From: Garcia nutans
Lineage: Eukaryota; Streptophyta; Magnoliopsida; Malpighiales; Euphorbiaceae
Direction of reading: 5' to 3'
Assembly: GCA_947685225.1 (NCBI GenBank)
Contig: CANTUV010000072.1
Coordinates: forward strand, 6,944,001 to 7,008,000
DNA length: 64,000 bases
A program made the translations under genes and the position numbers. The notes beneath the pieces were generated by a model. It did no database searches. It saw only the letters and a program-made list of their open reading frames with translations, and had not been told where the DNA came from. Below, piece after piece: positions 10,951 to 20,480 of the stretch. Numbering within the stretch: the stretch's first letter is position 1; the number at the start of each line of letters is the position of its first letter.

Positions 10951-11926
10951 AGAAGTTGATTCCGTTGGTCTTTATATTATTCTATTCTTTCTTATCATGA
11001 TATTATCCATTGCATCATATTAGATTGCATCGTGTGCATGAGTTAGGATGCCCGTGTTACCCATGTTCACTCAAAGTATGGAGATCGACCATGGCATAAC
11101 CACTCATAGCCTTGTACCTTTTGGTATATACTTGCTATGGGAACCTAAGCCTTTTCAACCCAAAGACTAAAGCTCATGTAATTGGCCTAGTTACTTTCCT
11201 TAGGTTTTTACCCTAAATGCTTGTTGTTTGACTATGGTTAATTTATCTTGGCTTAAATCATGGCTTATTTGGTTTGTTCTTTTTCTAATATGACTTAAGT
11301 ACATTGTAAGCTCAAAATAAATTTTTTCTTTAAACTCCAAAAGCCCAAAGCAATTTTCAAAATTTTTCAAAATGGTCTTTGGATATAAAACTTTTCCATA
11401 AAAAAATTCTTTTTTCAAGACTCAAATACTAAGCCCAAAATTCATTTTCTCTAAAATCTTTTTACAACGGGCTTAGAGACAAAATTACTCTCATCCAACC
11501 TTTTCCTACAAAGAGCTTGCAAATTATTTAGGTCAATTATGAAATACTAAAAATTAATTATGAGCCTAGTTTATACTAAGAGTTATTAATCATGGGCTTG
11601 TTTTTGGCATCAACCACTAGTTACTTTTTCAAATGAGAAATCTATTTATAATAAACCTCTTAATTTAGTTTTAATCCAATATAGCATAAAAGCTACTTTA
11701 GTTGGTTAAATGGATTAAAACCAAATTAATGGGAATTATCATTATATGATTTCCATTTTCAAAAATATAACTATTGGTTGAAACGTCCTAGAAAAAAAAT
11801 TCAAAAATAAGATACCCCATGTTGGTATTTTGTTAACCATATTACCTAGGAAAAGAGACTCACCATTCATGTGTGGAAGTTATAAGGTTGGAAGGAACAT
11901 CCTAATTATCTTTCTTTGTTTATTGT
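10951..11926 (+). other. Untranslated leader of element A
   Basis: About 1 kb between PBS and gag with no convincing ORF. The equivalent text is present in C (29870-30720, minus) and partly in D (42476-42853), so it is part of the element. It ends in a variable ATACATGC microsatellite around 11936-11955, at the start of the gag frame. Confidence 0.6.
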
Positions 11927-13558
11927 TTGTACATACATGCATACATGCATACATTTGCATCTCATATCATTGATGCCTTTTTGCTCACAGCCTTGGATTA
12001 CGATAGTTCAAAGGCTTACGAAAATCCGACCTACACCGGAGATGAAGAATCTAGCAAAGACTCAATCACTTGCTCGCCAAAATCAATGGAGCCCGAACAA
12101 ATTCAAAGAATGTTGGATGACGCCCTCAATGCCAAGATGGAAGAAATAAAAGAGGCCCTAGCTGAGACCATGAAGAACCAATTGGCTACAATTTTAGAAA
12201 ACAATGCCGAAGCGTCTGCTAGCACTAAGAAGCCAAAGGACAAAGGGGAAGCTAAAGTTGGCGAAGTGGTTTTTGATGATGATAAGGTGATCATTGATGA
12301 TAATGACGATTGGGCTCAATACTTCCAAGATCCTCAAGACAAGAAGAAAGAACCGAAGATTATTGAAGGATCGGCTATAGAGAAAACTGAAACTTCTGAT
12401 GTTGAAAAGATGATTGCATATTTGGGAAAGAAATTTGAGAAGAAGTTGAAAACTGAAGAAATGTCCGAGGTTGAAAAATTATTTAAGCTAGATGAAGAAG
12501 TTCTGTACAAGTTCAAGATGCCATCCTTTGCAAAGTTTGATGGAACCAGAAATCCTCACCTCTATATGGTTCAAACTCTAAGGTACTTTATGTTCTCATT
12601 GGACCCTATTATCCAAAATTGGTTCAATACCTCAGATGATGGCACACAAAAGAGTTGGGATCTGCTATACAAGATCTTCATCCTACAATATGGATACAAT
12701 GTTGAGATGAAAGTTACCTTAATGGAAGTTGAGTCCATTAGACAAAGGCCAAATGAGAATTTTGTGGACTATGTGAAAAGATGGAGAAATAAGGTTGCTT
12801 TGCTTAAGAAGAGGCCCGATGAATATGAACAAATAAGGATGATTGTGAGAGGTGTGTTTCCTAGTCTTCATGAAAGGATGTCTCATACACTCATTCGTGA
12901 TTTCAAAGATCTTCTCCAAGCAGGTCTGCAAATTAAAGAATGAGAAAGAGAGAAGAGCCATTTTTCAACAAGAAGGAACTGGAAAGGAAACTATTAATCT
13001 GGTAACCAAGGTATGCAAAAGGCAGTTGGTGTTAATACTACTAGCCAAGGAACAAGAAGGCAGTTTTTAGAATTGGGGAAACCGCTGTCTTGAGTTCTCA
13101 ATAAACTTCAAAGGAAGGGATTGTTGCAACCCTTAAATCCTCATCCTTTGCCTAACCCTCTCCCACCTAATTTTGACACTAAGGAATTTTGTCAATTTCA
13201 TCAAATACAAGGACATGACATGGATAGATGTGTGAGGTTGAGGCATGTGATCCAAAATTTAATTGATAGTGGAAAGTTGCCCGAGCCCAACAAGTATACC
13301 ACCAAAGACAATCCATTACCAAGGTTCAATAGAGCACCGCCACCATCAACCTTCATGATTAGAGGAGGTTTGCATGAAATTTTTATCATATCTTCTTTCC
13401 AAGATGTGGGTGGAGAAGCAACCAAAGAAGAAGAGGTATTTAGAAAAATTAAACAAGCTACTGTGGGTAAAGAAGTAGTAATTTATCCTGTGAATGGGTT
13501 TTGGGATTCAAGCGATATTGATGATGATCTTATACCCAAGAATGAGGAATGGACCTAG
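11927..13558 (+). pseudogene. Element A gag, frameshifted and internally deleted
   Basis: The open frame 11927-12943 gives the Tat-type Gag: an acidic N-terminus (DDDKVIIDDNDDWAQYF), then KFKMPSFAKFDGTRNPH, LRYFMFSLDPIIQNWF and ENFVDYVKRWRNKVALLKKR, the Retrotrans_gag core. Against the D copy it lacks ~17 residues after RNPHLY. A one-base change near 12925 shifts the frame; the original frame resumes at 13121 with the zinc-knuckle-like FCQFHQIQGHDMDRC, in which the second Cys of CX2CX4HX4C is His. The true start is uncertain: the first Met lies in the ATACATGC microsatellite. Gag and pro share one frame, as in an ancestral Gag-Pro fusion. Confidence 0.87.
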
Positions 13559-13702
13559 TCCAAGCCCGAAGGAGATGAAGTAATGAACACTAGATCCGGT
13601 AAGCCTTATGTAAGGCCACCGCCTAAGTAGGTAGAAGTTAATAAAGGAAAGGAAGTTGAAGTAGGGAACAAAGAAGAGGAAGATGATACCATCCTCAAGC
13701 AA

Positions 13703-14848
13703 TTGAAAAGAACCCAAGCAAGTGTTATAATTTGGGATTTATTGGCTACTTCTAAAAAGCACCGAGAATCAATGGCCAAGGCCTTGGCCAGCATGCTAAT
13801 TTCCACCACCATAACATCGGAGGAGCTGATCAACTTCATAAAAATTGAAGGAGTAAAGAAATGTGAAGATATTCAAGAGAAGAACGAAGTTAATATGGGA
13901 ATGATATCTTTCTCAGATGCGAATTTGCCGAAAGAGGGGAGAGATCACATCCGCCCTCTCTTTATCAAAATAGAAATCAAAGGGAAAAGGACTCCATGTG
14001 TAATGGTTGATGATGGGTCCACCATAAATGTTTGTCCACTTAAAATATTTCCAAAGCTAGCAATGTCAACAAGGGATCTAAACCCAATCGAGGTAACCAT
14101 TCGGGCTTATGACAACACCAAGAGACATGACAAAGGAACATTCAAAGTTGTTGTCAAGGTTAGTCCAATTGAATCTATTGTTGAATTTGTTATTTTAGAC
14201 ATACCTGTTACCTTTGCCTTACTCTTGAGAAGACCATGGTCTCATCCTCTTGGTGGAGTTCCTTCCACCCTTCATCAAAAGATCAAGTTCCCTTACGGTG
14301 ATGAGACAGTGGTTATCGAGGCTGAAGATAATGAGGTTGTTAATGCTCTAATGGTGGAGAGGCCTCTCAATGGTTTCCATATAGCCATAATTTCTGATGA
14401 TGAAGTAGTGGACTCTAAGGTCTTGAACATGATTAAAAACATGAGCTACCTTCCTAGAGCTTGTCTTGGAAAGGGCAAGGGCGCTTTGACAAAGCTTCCA
14501 GATTTCAAAACTCAAACTTCCAAGAAAGGGTTAGGGTATGAAGAAGCCAACAAAGATGTCCAGCCAAAGAAGAGTGAGAAGAAGAGCTTCCCACCTCTTG
14601 AAGAGATCTTTGTCAAAGCTCCAGACATGGGACCACTCCAAGGAAAGCCCGAGCCAATCATGTTCATGGGAAAGTTGATCCCGGGTTTCAAAATTTTTGC
14701 TAATGTTGCCGAGCTAGTGGAGCAAGTGAAGAAAGAGCTCACCTTGCTAGCCGACAAGGAGCCCAATCCAGAAAAGAAGAAGGAAGCTGTCCTGAAAGCC
14801 GAGAAGACTCTAGAGGAGATTGTTGCCTTAATCGAAGAAAAATTTTAA
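13703..14848 (+). CDS. Element A aspartic protease region
   Basis: An open 381-codon segment in the gag frame; the stops at 13556 and 13628 cut it off from gag. The protease core is RPLFIKIEIKGKRTPCVMVD followed by DGSTINVCPL, the Tat/Ogre version of the retroviral active site (usually D-N-G-S with NVCPL). The C-terminal ~180 residues are a Lys/Glu-rich linker (KAPDMGPLQGKPEPIMFMGK) and end in a TAA before the RT domain. In Ogre elements an intron or recoding site lies between pro and RT; here the frame simply continues after the stop, so either is possible. The Met at 13703 is only the first in the open stretch. Confidence 0.82.
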   Translation: MKRTQASVIIWDLLATSKKHRESMAKALASMLISTTITSEELINFIKIEGVKKCEDIQEKNEVNMGMISFSDANLPKEGRDHIRPLFIKIEIKGKRTPCVMVDDGSTINVCPLKIFPKLAMSTRDLNPIEVTIRAYDNTKRHDKGTFKVVVKVSPIESIVEFVILDIPVTFALLLRRPWSHPLGGVPSTLHQKIKFPYGDETVVIEAEDNEVVNALMVERPLNGFHIAIISDDEVVDSKVLNMIKNMSYLPRACLGKGKGALTKLPDFKTQTSKKGLGYEEANKDVQPKKSEKKSFPPLEEIFVKAPDMGPLQGKPEPIMFMGKLIPGFKIFANVAELVEQVKKELTLLADKEPNPEKKKEAVLKAEKTLEEIVALIEEKF

Positions 14849-14899
14849 GATATTCTGCTTTATGATTTTGAGAATAATGATTTTGGTTTTGATTTAAAT

Positions 14900-16060
14900 T
14901 TGTCTACTTTATATGAGGATGATGATGTTTTCTTTTCCAAAATGAATGCAATAAAGTCTAATTTTACTTACTTGTGTGATGTTCCTCCTGATGGTTGCAT
15001 ACATTCAAATAGTGGTTACAAGAGCATCTTTAATATTAACTCTGTTGATACACAATCATTAAATTTGGGAACAACTGAAAATCCTAAAAACATTAGCAGA
15101 GTATCCAACCTTACTCCTGATGAGAGAGAGAGAGATTTGAAAAAATATTTAAAAAAATATGAAGAAGTATTTGCTTGGTCTTGTGAGGATATGCCTAGAA
15201 TAGATCGAGACATAGCCGAACATCTCATTCCTACTTGCACTCATATGAAGCCTATCAAACAAAAGCTTAGGCGTTTGAGGCTGGAATGGGCTGCATTGGT
15301 TAAAGAAGAGGTCACTAAACAAATACAAGTAAAGTTCCTTGAAGTGATAGAATATCCAGATTGGCTAGCCAACATAGTACCCGTGCCAAAGAAAGATGGA
15401 AGAATAAGGGTCTGTGTGGACTATAGAGATTTAAACAAGGCTTCCCCTAAAGATGATTTTCCTTTACCCCATATAGATGTCCTCATTGATAGTGTAGCCT
15501 CTAGCGTGCTACACTCGTTTGTAGATGGATTTTTCGGTTACAATGAAGTGTTAATGGCCCAAGAGGATAAAGCCAAAATTGCTTTCATTACTACATGGGA
15601 TATATTTTGTTATAGGGTGATGCTGTTCGGATTAAAGAATGCCGGAGCAACCTACCAAAGGATGGCCACCACATTATTTCATGACATGATGCACAAAGAA
15701 GTTAAAGTATATGTTGATGATATGATGGTGAAATCAGATACAAGGGAACAAAACTTCCAAAACTTAGAATTATTCTTCGATGGAGCATTGAAATATAAGC
15801 TAAGATTAAACCCGAAGAAGTGTGTGTTTGGGGTTACCTCAGGCAAATTGTTGGGACATGTGATTAGTCTAAATGGCATTGAGATTGACCCTGACAAAGT
15901 TAAAGCAATCAAGGATATGCCAGCCCCTAAGATGGGGAGAGAAGTTTGGGGATTCATTGGTAAATTACAATACATTAGCAGGTTTATAGCAAAGCTCACT
16001 ACAATCTGTGAGCCTATCTTCAAGTTGCTTAAAAAAGAATCAACCGGTCCTGTGGTATGA
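14900..16060 (+). CDS. Element A reverse transcriptase
   Basis: 386 open codons in the same frame as pro. Motifs in order: YEEVFAWSCEDMPRID (RT entry), VPVPKKDGRIRVCVDYRDLN, SPKDDFPLPHID, VMLFGLKNAGATYQR, and the catalytic YVDD at 15710-15721 (residues 271-274, followed by MMVKS), then LRLNPKKCVFGVTSGKLLGH and the tether (WGFIGKLQYISRF). This is the most intact enzyme domain of A. The frame is lost at 16060, after ESTGPVV, where a frameshift separates it from RNase H. It would copy element RNA to DNA in cytoplasmic particles. Confidence 0.93.
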   Translation: MSTLYEDDDVFFSKMNAIKSNFTYLCDVPPDGCIHSNSGYKSIFNINSVDTQSLNLGTTENPKNISRVSNLTPDERERDLKKYLKKYEEVFAWSCEDMPRIDRDIAEHLIPTCTHMKPIKQKLRRLRLEWAALVKEEVTKQIQVKFLEVIEYPDWLANIVPVPKKDGRIRVCVDYRDLNKASPKDDFPLPHIDVLIDSVASSVLHSFVDGFFGYNEVLMAQEDKAKIAFITTWDIFCYRVMLFGLKNAGATYQRMATTLFHDMMHKEVKVYVDDMMVKSDTREQNFQNLELFFDGALKYKLRLNPKKCVFGVTSGKLLGHVISLNGIEIDPDKVKAIKDMPAPKMGREVWGFIGKLQYISRFIAKLTTICEPIFKLLKKESTGPVV

Positions 16061-16097
16061 AAAGTGTCAAAGGGCCTTTGAATGAATAAAAGAGTAT

Positions 16098-16577
16098 TTG
16101 TTGAATCCACCTATTTTAAAACAACCTAAACCCGGTAAACACCTATTACTATACTTAGCAGTAGAAAAAGAGTCAGTAGGAGCCATGCTAGCCCAAGCAG
16201 ATGAGTCAGGGATTGAACATGCAATTTACTATTTGAGCAGAAAGATCCTACCTTATGAAATTAAGTATAGTATCATTGAAAAGACCTGTATAGCTATGGT
16301 TTGGTCTTCTAAGAAGTTGTGGCATTACTTTCAATCTTATAGTGTGCAAGCAATTTCCAGGTTGGATCCAATGAAGTACTTAAGGGAGACACCCTCTTTG
16401 ATTGGGAAGTATGGGCGATGGTTGATAATATTGGAAGAATTTGAGATTGAGTATGTAACCAGGAAAACAATCAGAGGTAGAGCCGTGGCAGAATTCCTGG
16501 CCCAACAACCATTGCCGGATAGCAAAGAGGTAGTCTTGGAATTTTCGGATGAACATTTAGAGGCCATTAAAGTATAA
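16098..16577 (+). pseudogene. Element A RNase H (first), separated by frameshift
   Basis: Open 160 codons in a different frame from RT. It reads KHLLLYLAVEKESVGAMLAQ, then HAIYYLSRKILPYEIKYSII, LWHYFQSYSVQAIS, and RGRAVAEFLAQQPL, the Ty3/gypsy RNase H with its C-terminal A-x-F-L-A motif. In the usual active-site LYL-A-V position an acidic residue is not visible (LLLYLAVEKE), as in many Tat elements, where the second RNase H is thought to take over. Confidence 0.85.
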
Positions 16578-17050
16578 GGATGGAAAATGTATTTTGACAG
16601 AGCAGTGAATAGGAAAGGAGTAGGTTTGGGTGTCATACTAGAATCACCCTAAGGGGAACTTATCCCTTTAGCTAAAAAGTTAAAATTCAGGGCAACCAAT
16701 AATATGATGGAGTACGAAGCATGTATCTTTGTTTTGGAAACCTTAACGATTATGAAGGTGGATAAAATGGAAGTTTTTGGCGATTCATTGCTAGTTGTAT
16801 CCCAAGTAAATGGAGAGTGGGAATTGAAAGAAGAGAAATTAAAACCATACCACCATTACTTGACCATGATGAAGAATAACTTTAAGGAGTGCAGGTTTAT
16901 AAACATACCAAGAGAAGAAAACAGATGGCTGATGCCCTAGCAACATTGGCTTTGGTATGGGAAAATCTTGTCAACTTATTCCTCAATCCTCTGATTTTGA
17001 CCAGTTCATCAACTCCTTGATATGAATATGAGACAATCATGGAAACTGAT
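16578..17050 (+). pseudogene. Element A second (archaeal-type) RNase H
   Basis: Starts at WKMYFDRAVNRKG and continues GLGVILESP, then a stop (near 16651), FRATNNMMEYEACIF, VFGDSLLVVSQVNGEWE, and PYHHYLTMMKNNFKECRFIN, breaking at 16940 by frameshift. D, E and D catalytic positions are visible in YFD, EYEA and FGDS. A second RNase H between the first and the integrase defines the Tat lineage; the uninterrupted version is in B (63072-63926). Confidence 0.87.
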
Positions 17051-17214
17051 ACAGACCATGATGAGTGGTATGATACTATAAGATGATTTTTAGAGTAAAG
17101 GGAATACCCATTGGGGGCAACAAAGAAAGAAAGAAGAGCCATAAGGCAGTGGTCTTTGCAATACATCACCTTCCATGGAGAGTTATATCAAAGATGGCCT
17201 GATGGGGGGTACAT

Positions 17215-18312
17215 TTGAGATGCTTGAGGAAGCTTGAAGTGGAGCATATCATGTCAGAAATATAGGTGGAAAATTGCGGTCCACACATGAGTGGTTTAGC
17301 CCTAGTTAAAAAGATAATTCGACAAGGTTACTACTGGTTGACGATGGAGAGAGATTATATTGAGTTTGTAAAGAAGTGCCAACAATGCCAGATATATGGT
17401 TATTTGAATCATATGCCTCCTAAAGAATTGCATTCTATGTATTCACCTTGGTCCTTTGCCACTTGGGGGATCGACATTATAGGAGAGATATATCCAATAG
17501 CTTCAAAAGGTCATCATTTTATTGTAGTAGCGGTAGATTATTTTTCAAAATGGGTCAAAGTCGAATCCTTCAATAAATTGGAGGCAAGTCAAATGGCTAG
17601 ATTTATTGAAAAGAACCTCATCTGTAGGTATGGGGTCTCGCACAGTGTGATATTAGACAATGGGGTATAGTTTCAAGGAGCAGTTAAGGACTTATTCTCC
17701 AAGTACCAAATCCATCATCGCCGATCCTCTCCTTATAGGCCAAAGGAAAATGGTTCAGTAGATGCAACAAACAAGACAATTAAGCAAATTTTGTCCAAGA
17801 TGACCAAGACATACAGGGATTGGTCAGAGATGCTTCCTTTTTCTTTATGGGGATATACAACAAGTGTACAAACACCGACCGAAATGACACCGTTCTCTTT
17901 GGTTTATGGGATGGAAACAGTGTTGCCAATTGAAATTGAGATCAAGTGGTTAAGAGTGGACTTGGAAGCTGAACTGCCTAAAACAGAATGGGAAGTGAGC
18001 AGATATACACAGTTAGCTTTACTAGAGGAGAGAAGGTTAAAAGCACTGTATCATTATCAACTGTATCAAACGAAGATATCTTGGGCCTACAATAGAAGAG
18101 TTAAGACCAGAAAACTCAAAATCGGTGATTTAGTGTTGAAACAATGTAAGTCTAATGTATCTGATCCAAGAGAAAATTTTAGGCCTAGCTGAGAAGGGCC
18201 ATATTTTGTGAAACAAGTCATGAACAAGGGTGCAGTGAACTTATCAGACATGGACAGGAATGAGTTTAGTGAGCCAGTGAATATTGACAGGCTGAAGAAG
18301 TTTTATGTATGA
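17215..18312 (+). pseudogene. Element A integrase, with Glu-to-Asp change in the catalytic triad
   Basis: Zinc-binding end HMSGLALVKKIIRQGYYWLT...KKCQQCQ (open 17266-17670), first catalytic Asp in WGIDIIGEIYP, second in VILDNG, then a stop (17668) and QIHHRRSSPYRPKENG. The third triad position reads VDATNKTIKQIL, where the family has VEATNKT or VEETNKT, so the essential Glu is Asp. The C-terminal part 17791-18192 includes TEMTPFSLVYGMETVLPIEIE. After a stop at 18190 it ends VNIDRLKKFYV at 18312. There is no chromodomain, as expected for Tat. Confidence 0.9.
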
Positions 18313-18325
18313 AAAAAAAAAGAGC

Positions 18326-18480
18326 TCGCTAGGTTGAAAACCCAAAAAGGGCTGCCTAGGCAAAAGTCATAGCAGTCCGCTAGTTTTAAAAACCCAAAAG
18401 GGCGGGCTAGGCAATAATTAAGGCTAAATGAGAGAAAATCATCAATTAGAAAAACCAAAAGGGCTAGTTGGCAACAGGAG
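18326..18480 (+). repeat. Hairpin repeat cluster at the pol / antisense cassette junction (A)
   Basis: Three ~55 bp units right after the integrase stop. Each has an outer arm pair such as CTAGG...CCTAG and an inner pair ACCC...GGG around a short A-rich loop. A second cluster of the same units lies in the DUF7745 intron (19140-19300), and B has both clusters at matching places. A role in 3' end formation or RNA folding is possible but not shown. Confidence 0.7.
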
Positions 18481-18716
18481 TGATCATGTGTATGCTGGCT
18501 TTATGTTTGGTTTTTCCCCAATTTAATAAAAAAAATTAATATTAAAATTGTTCTATGTGCACTTTTATAAGTATTTGACCAGATATGGATGAAATAAATA
18601 AACACAATAGCAAAAGGTGATGGCAAATTATAAAAGAAAAAGAAGCATCTCTTATTACTTTTATTATTTTTTTATCCTAACAATACACTTTCTAAAGAAA
18701 TTGACAAATGTAAAAT
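18481..18716. other. 3' flank of antisense DUF7745 gene
   Basis: AT-rich text between the hairpin cluster and the antisense stop codon. It matches B 61741-61980 in reverse. As the antisense gene's 3' UTR it overlaps the sense element's region after pol. No further signal is seen. Confidence 0.5.
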
Positions 18717-19921
18717 CTATGGCAGACGATAAGTGTAACGTGCAGTGCAGCTTTGCTTTAGTCGATCCAAGTAGGCTTCAATCAGACAAGGCATGTATAA
18801 ATCGGGAGTGAATTCAGAACCTCGAGGCTTAGCTCCATTCTGACGGTCAAGCTGGCGAGGATCATAGCAAGTACCTTGACGAAGAGCAGAAAGAGGAACA
18901 TACATCAAGTATGTCCGTATGGTGATACGAGAAATCTTCCACCAAGGTACTAACCAACGGATGTTGACTTTAGCACGTGAGTGGACCCAGTCAACATACG
19001 AAGAAGTAGGATGGAGTAGTTTCCTAGTAGAATGATGTCGTGGCAGATATCTGGCCAAATCCATAGATGGAGTATCAAGCAAGTAGAGACGCTCCTGAAG
19101 CCAAATCTGTGAGGAAAAATTAAAAATTTTTTAAAAAAAAAGGGGTCCACTAAGTTGAAAACCCGCAAGGGCTGCTTAGGCAAAAATTAGGAGAGCTCGC
19201 TAGTTCCAAAAACCCACATAGGCGGACTAGGCAAAAATTAGAGCAATAAAAAAAAGAAGAAAAACCTAAGTTGAAAACCTGAAAGGGTAGTTTAGGTAAT
19301 TACCTAAAGTAACAATGGACTCCCGGTCAGTTTCTTTGATAATCTCGATTTAAGTTGGTCTAATCCAACTAATGTCTCAGCTAAGATCACAGGTATCGGC
19401 GATAAACCTCCTTCCATTTGGCCCATGATATCCAATACTCGTGGATCAATATCACCATCAGAAGAAACAAGCAAGAATTGGCCAAGCAAGCATAGACAAA
19501 GCATATGTCCCCTTGCCTTAGTAGGAGCCAAATGAGAAAGGCAAAAGTCAATTAAGGGACCAAGCAGAATTTTCTCACCTCTCATCAACTGTAGAACTTC
19601 GGGCTTTGAAAGTTAAAATAACATTTGCATCTTTTGTTGAGTCTTGGAAATTAATATAGGCAATGCCATTTGTTGATTGCTTGGATATCCAAGGATGGCC
19701 TCAAATTCTTCAATCAAGGGACATATTTAAAAGCCATTAATTTTAAATGTCCTAGAATTCAATTTCCAAAAAGAAGCCATACCATGTAAAAAAGAATGGT
19801 CCAATTAAATATTCTGAAAATACTCTAAAGTATCAATTTTTGACTAAGATATTTGTTTCCAATGAATGTCATTCATATTTTTAAATAGAACTTTTGTTTT
19901 CTTCAAATTGAGTTCGGCCAT
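18717..19921 (-). pseudogene. Antisense DUF7745-like gene of element A (two exons)
   Basis: Exon 1 is 19921-19304 and exon 2 is 19094-18717, with a 209 nt GT-AG intron holding hairpin repeats. The conceptual protein has FRGEK-like charged segments, LCLLGQFLLVSSDGDIDPRV, SPIPVILAETLVGLDQLKS, then exon 2 with RYLPRHHSTRKLLHP, VNIRWLVPWWKISRI and LMYVPLSALRQGTCYDPRQL. Placement of the W/F-rich N-terminus, PVxAET motif and VPL..LRQ motif resembles the plant DUF7745 family, relatives of PMD-like retroelement proteins. Exon 1 has a premature TAG where B has Trp. B (60536-61740) is the better copy. Function unknown; the family call is from memory of its motif order. Confidence 0.7.
19140..19300 (-). 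repeat. Hairpin repeat cluster inside the DUF7745 intron (A)
   Basis: Three units (for example CTAAGTTGAAAACCC then GGGCTGCTTAGG) of the same type as at 18326-18480, filling most of the 209 nt intron. B has the same arrangement at 61154-61310. Confidence 0.7.
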
Positions 19922-20335
19922 TGTTAATAATTGAAGGAAAATTGGAATTGTTAGAAGAAAATTTAATGTTGAAGTGAAAAATTTTCTGGCTTCTGTATGA
20001 GATCATGGCATGAAAAGAGATTTATATGGGATAATTGGCTATTCCAAAATTGACAAGGAAAAGTGTGAGACTGAGATACGCGAGGATAGGAAATTGGTGA
20101 TGAAAGGATCTTAAACTGTTGCGTTGCCTTTGGTTTTGTAGGTTAGTGATACTGTGGAAATATTAAATGTGAAGAGGAAAGGCCAATAATTGTATCGTAG
20201 TAATAATGATGATAGAAACCAAAAAAAAAACCAAAAAAATTGCAATAAAGATGCAAATTATATATCATCATTATTATTTTTATCATTATGCTTATTATAA
20301 AATATTTCCTCAATTGATACAATGCTGATAGATCA
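19922..20335 (-). promoter_or_regulatory. Spacer and likely promoter of antisense DUF7745 gene (A)
   Basis: Lies between the PMD stop and the DUF7745 start on the minus strand. A TATA-like CATATAAATC is read on the minus strand near 20020-20030, about 100 bp before the start codon. B has TATATAAA at 60430, also ~100 bp upstream. The left half contains an A/T-rich and GT-rich stretch at 20200-20300. Confidence 0.5.
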
Positions 20336-20480
20336 CTATGAATGAGATGGTGGGTCATGATCAAACAAAGCCTCGAAAAAGTCATCGCCTATTGAAAAAG
20401 GAGGTATATCACCTATCCCGAGTCCGCCTGAAGTTGGAGCACCTGAATATCTATTACCTTGGAATTCAGATCTGTAATGG
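20336..20480 (-). pseudogene. Antisense PMD gene of element A, 3' part of last exon
   Basis: Encodes the acidic tail of the PMD protein (ending HDPPSHS then TAG, minus strand, stop complement at 20336-20338). The rest of the gene lies at 32973-35230; element C separates the two parts. Joining at the AATGG duplication restores the colinear match to the last exons of B and C. Confidence 0.8.
20476..20480 (+). repeat. Target site duplication of element C (AATGG, left)
   Basis: AATGG precedes the C left end at 20481 and recurs after its right end at 32968-32972. It lies in the last exon of A's antisense PMD gene. Confidence 0.93.

Noticed and set aside
12103..12516. Minus-strand ORFs over gag (also 14512-14766, 15679-16110, 16337-16636)
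   Set aside because: Shadows of the sense Gag-Pol frames, Ser/Leu-rich with no own motifs.
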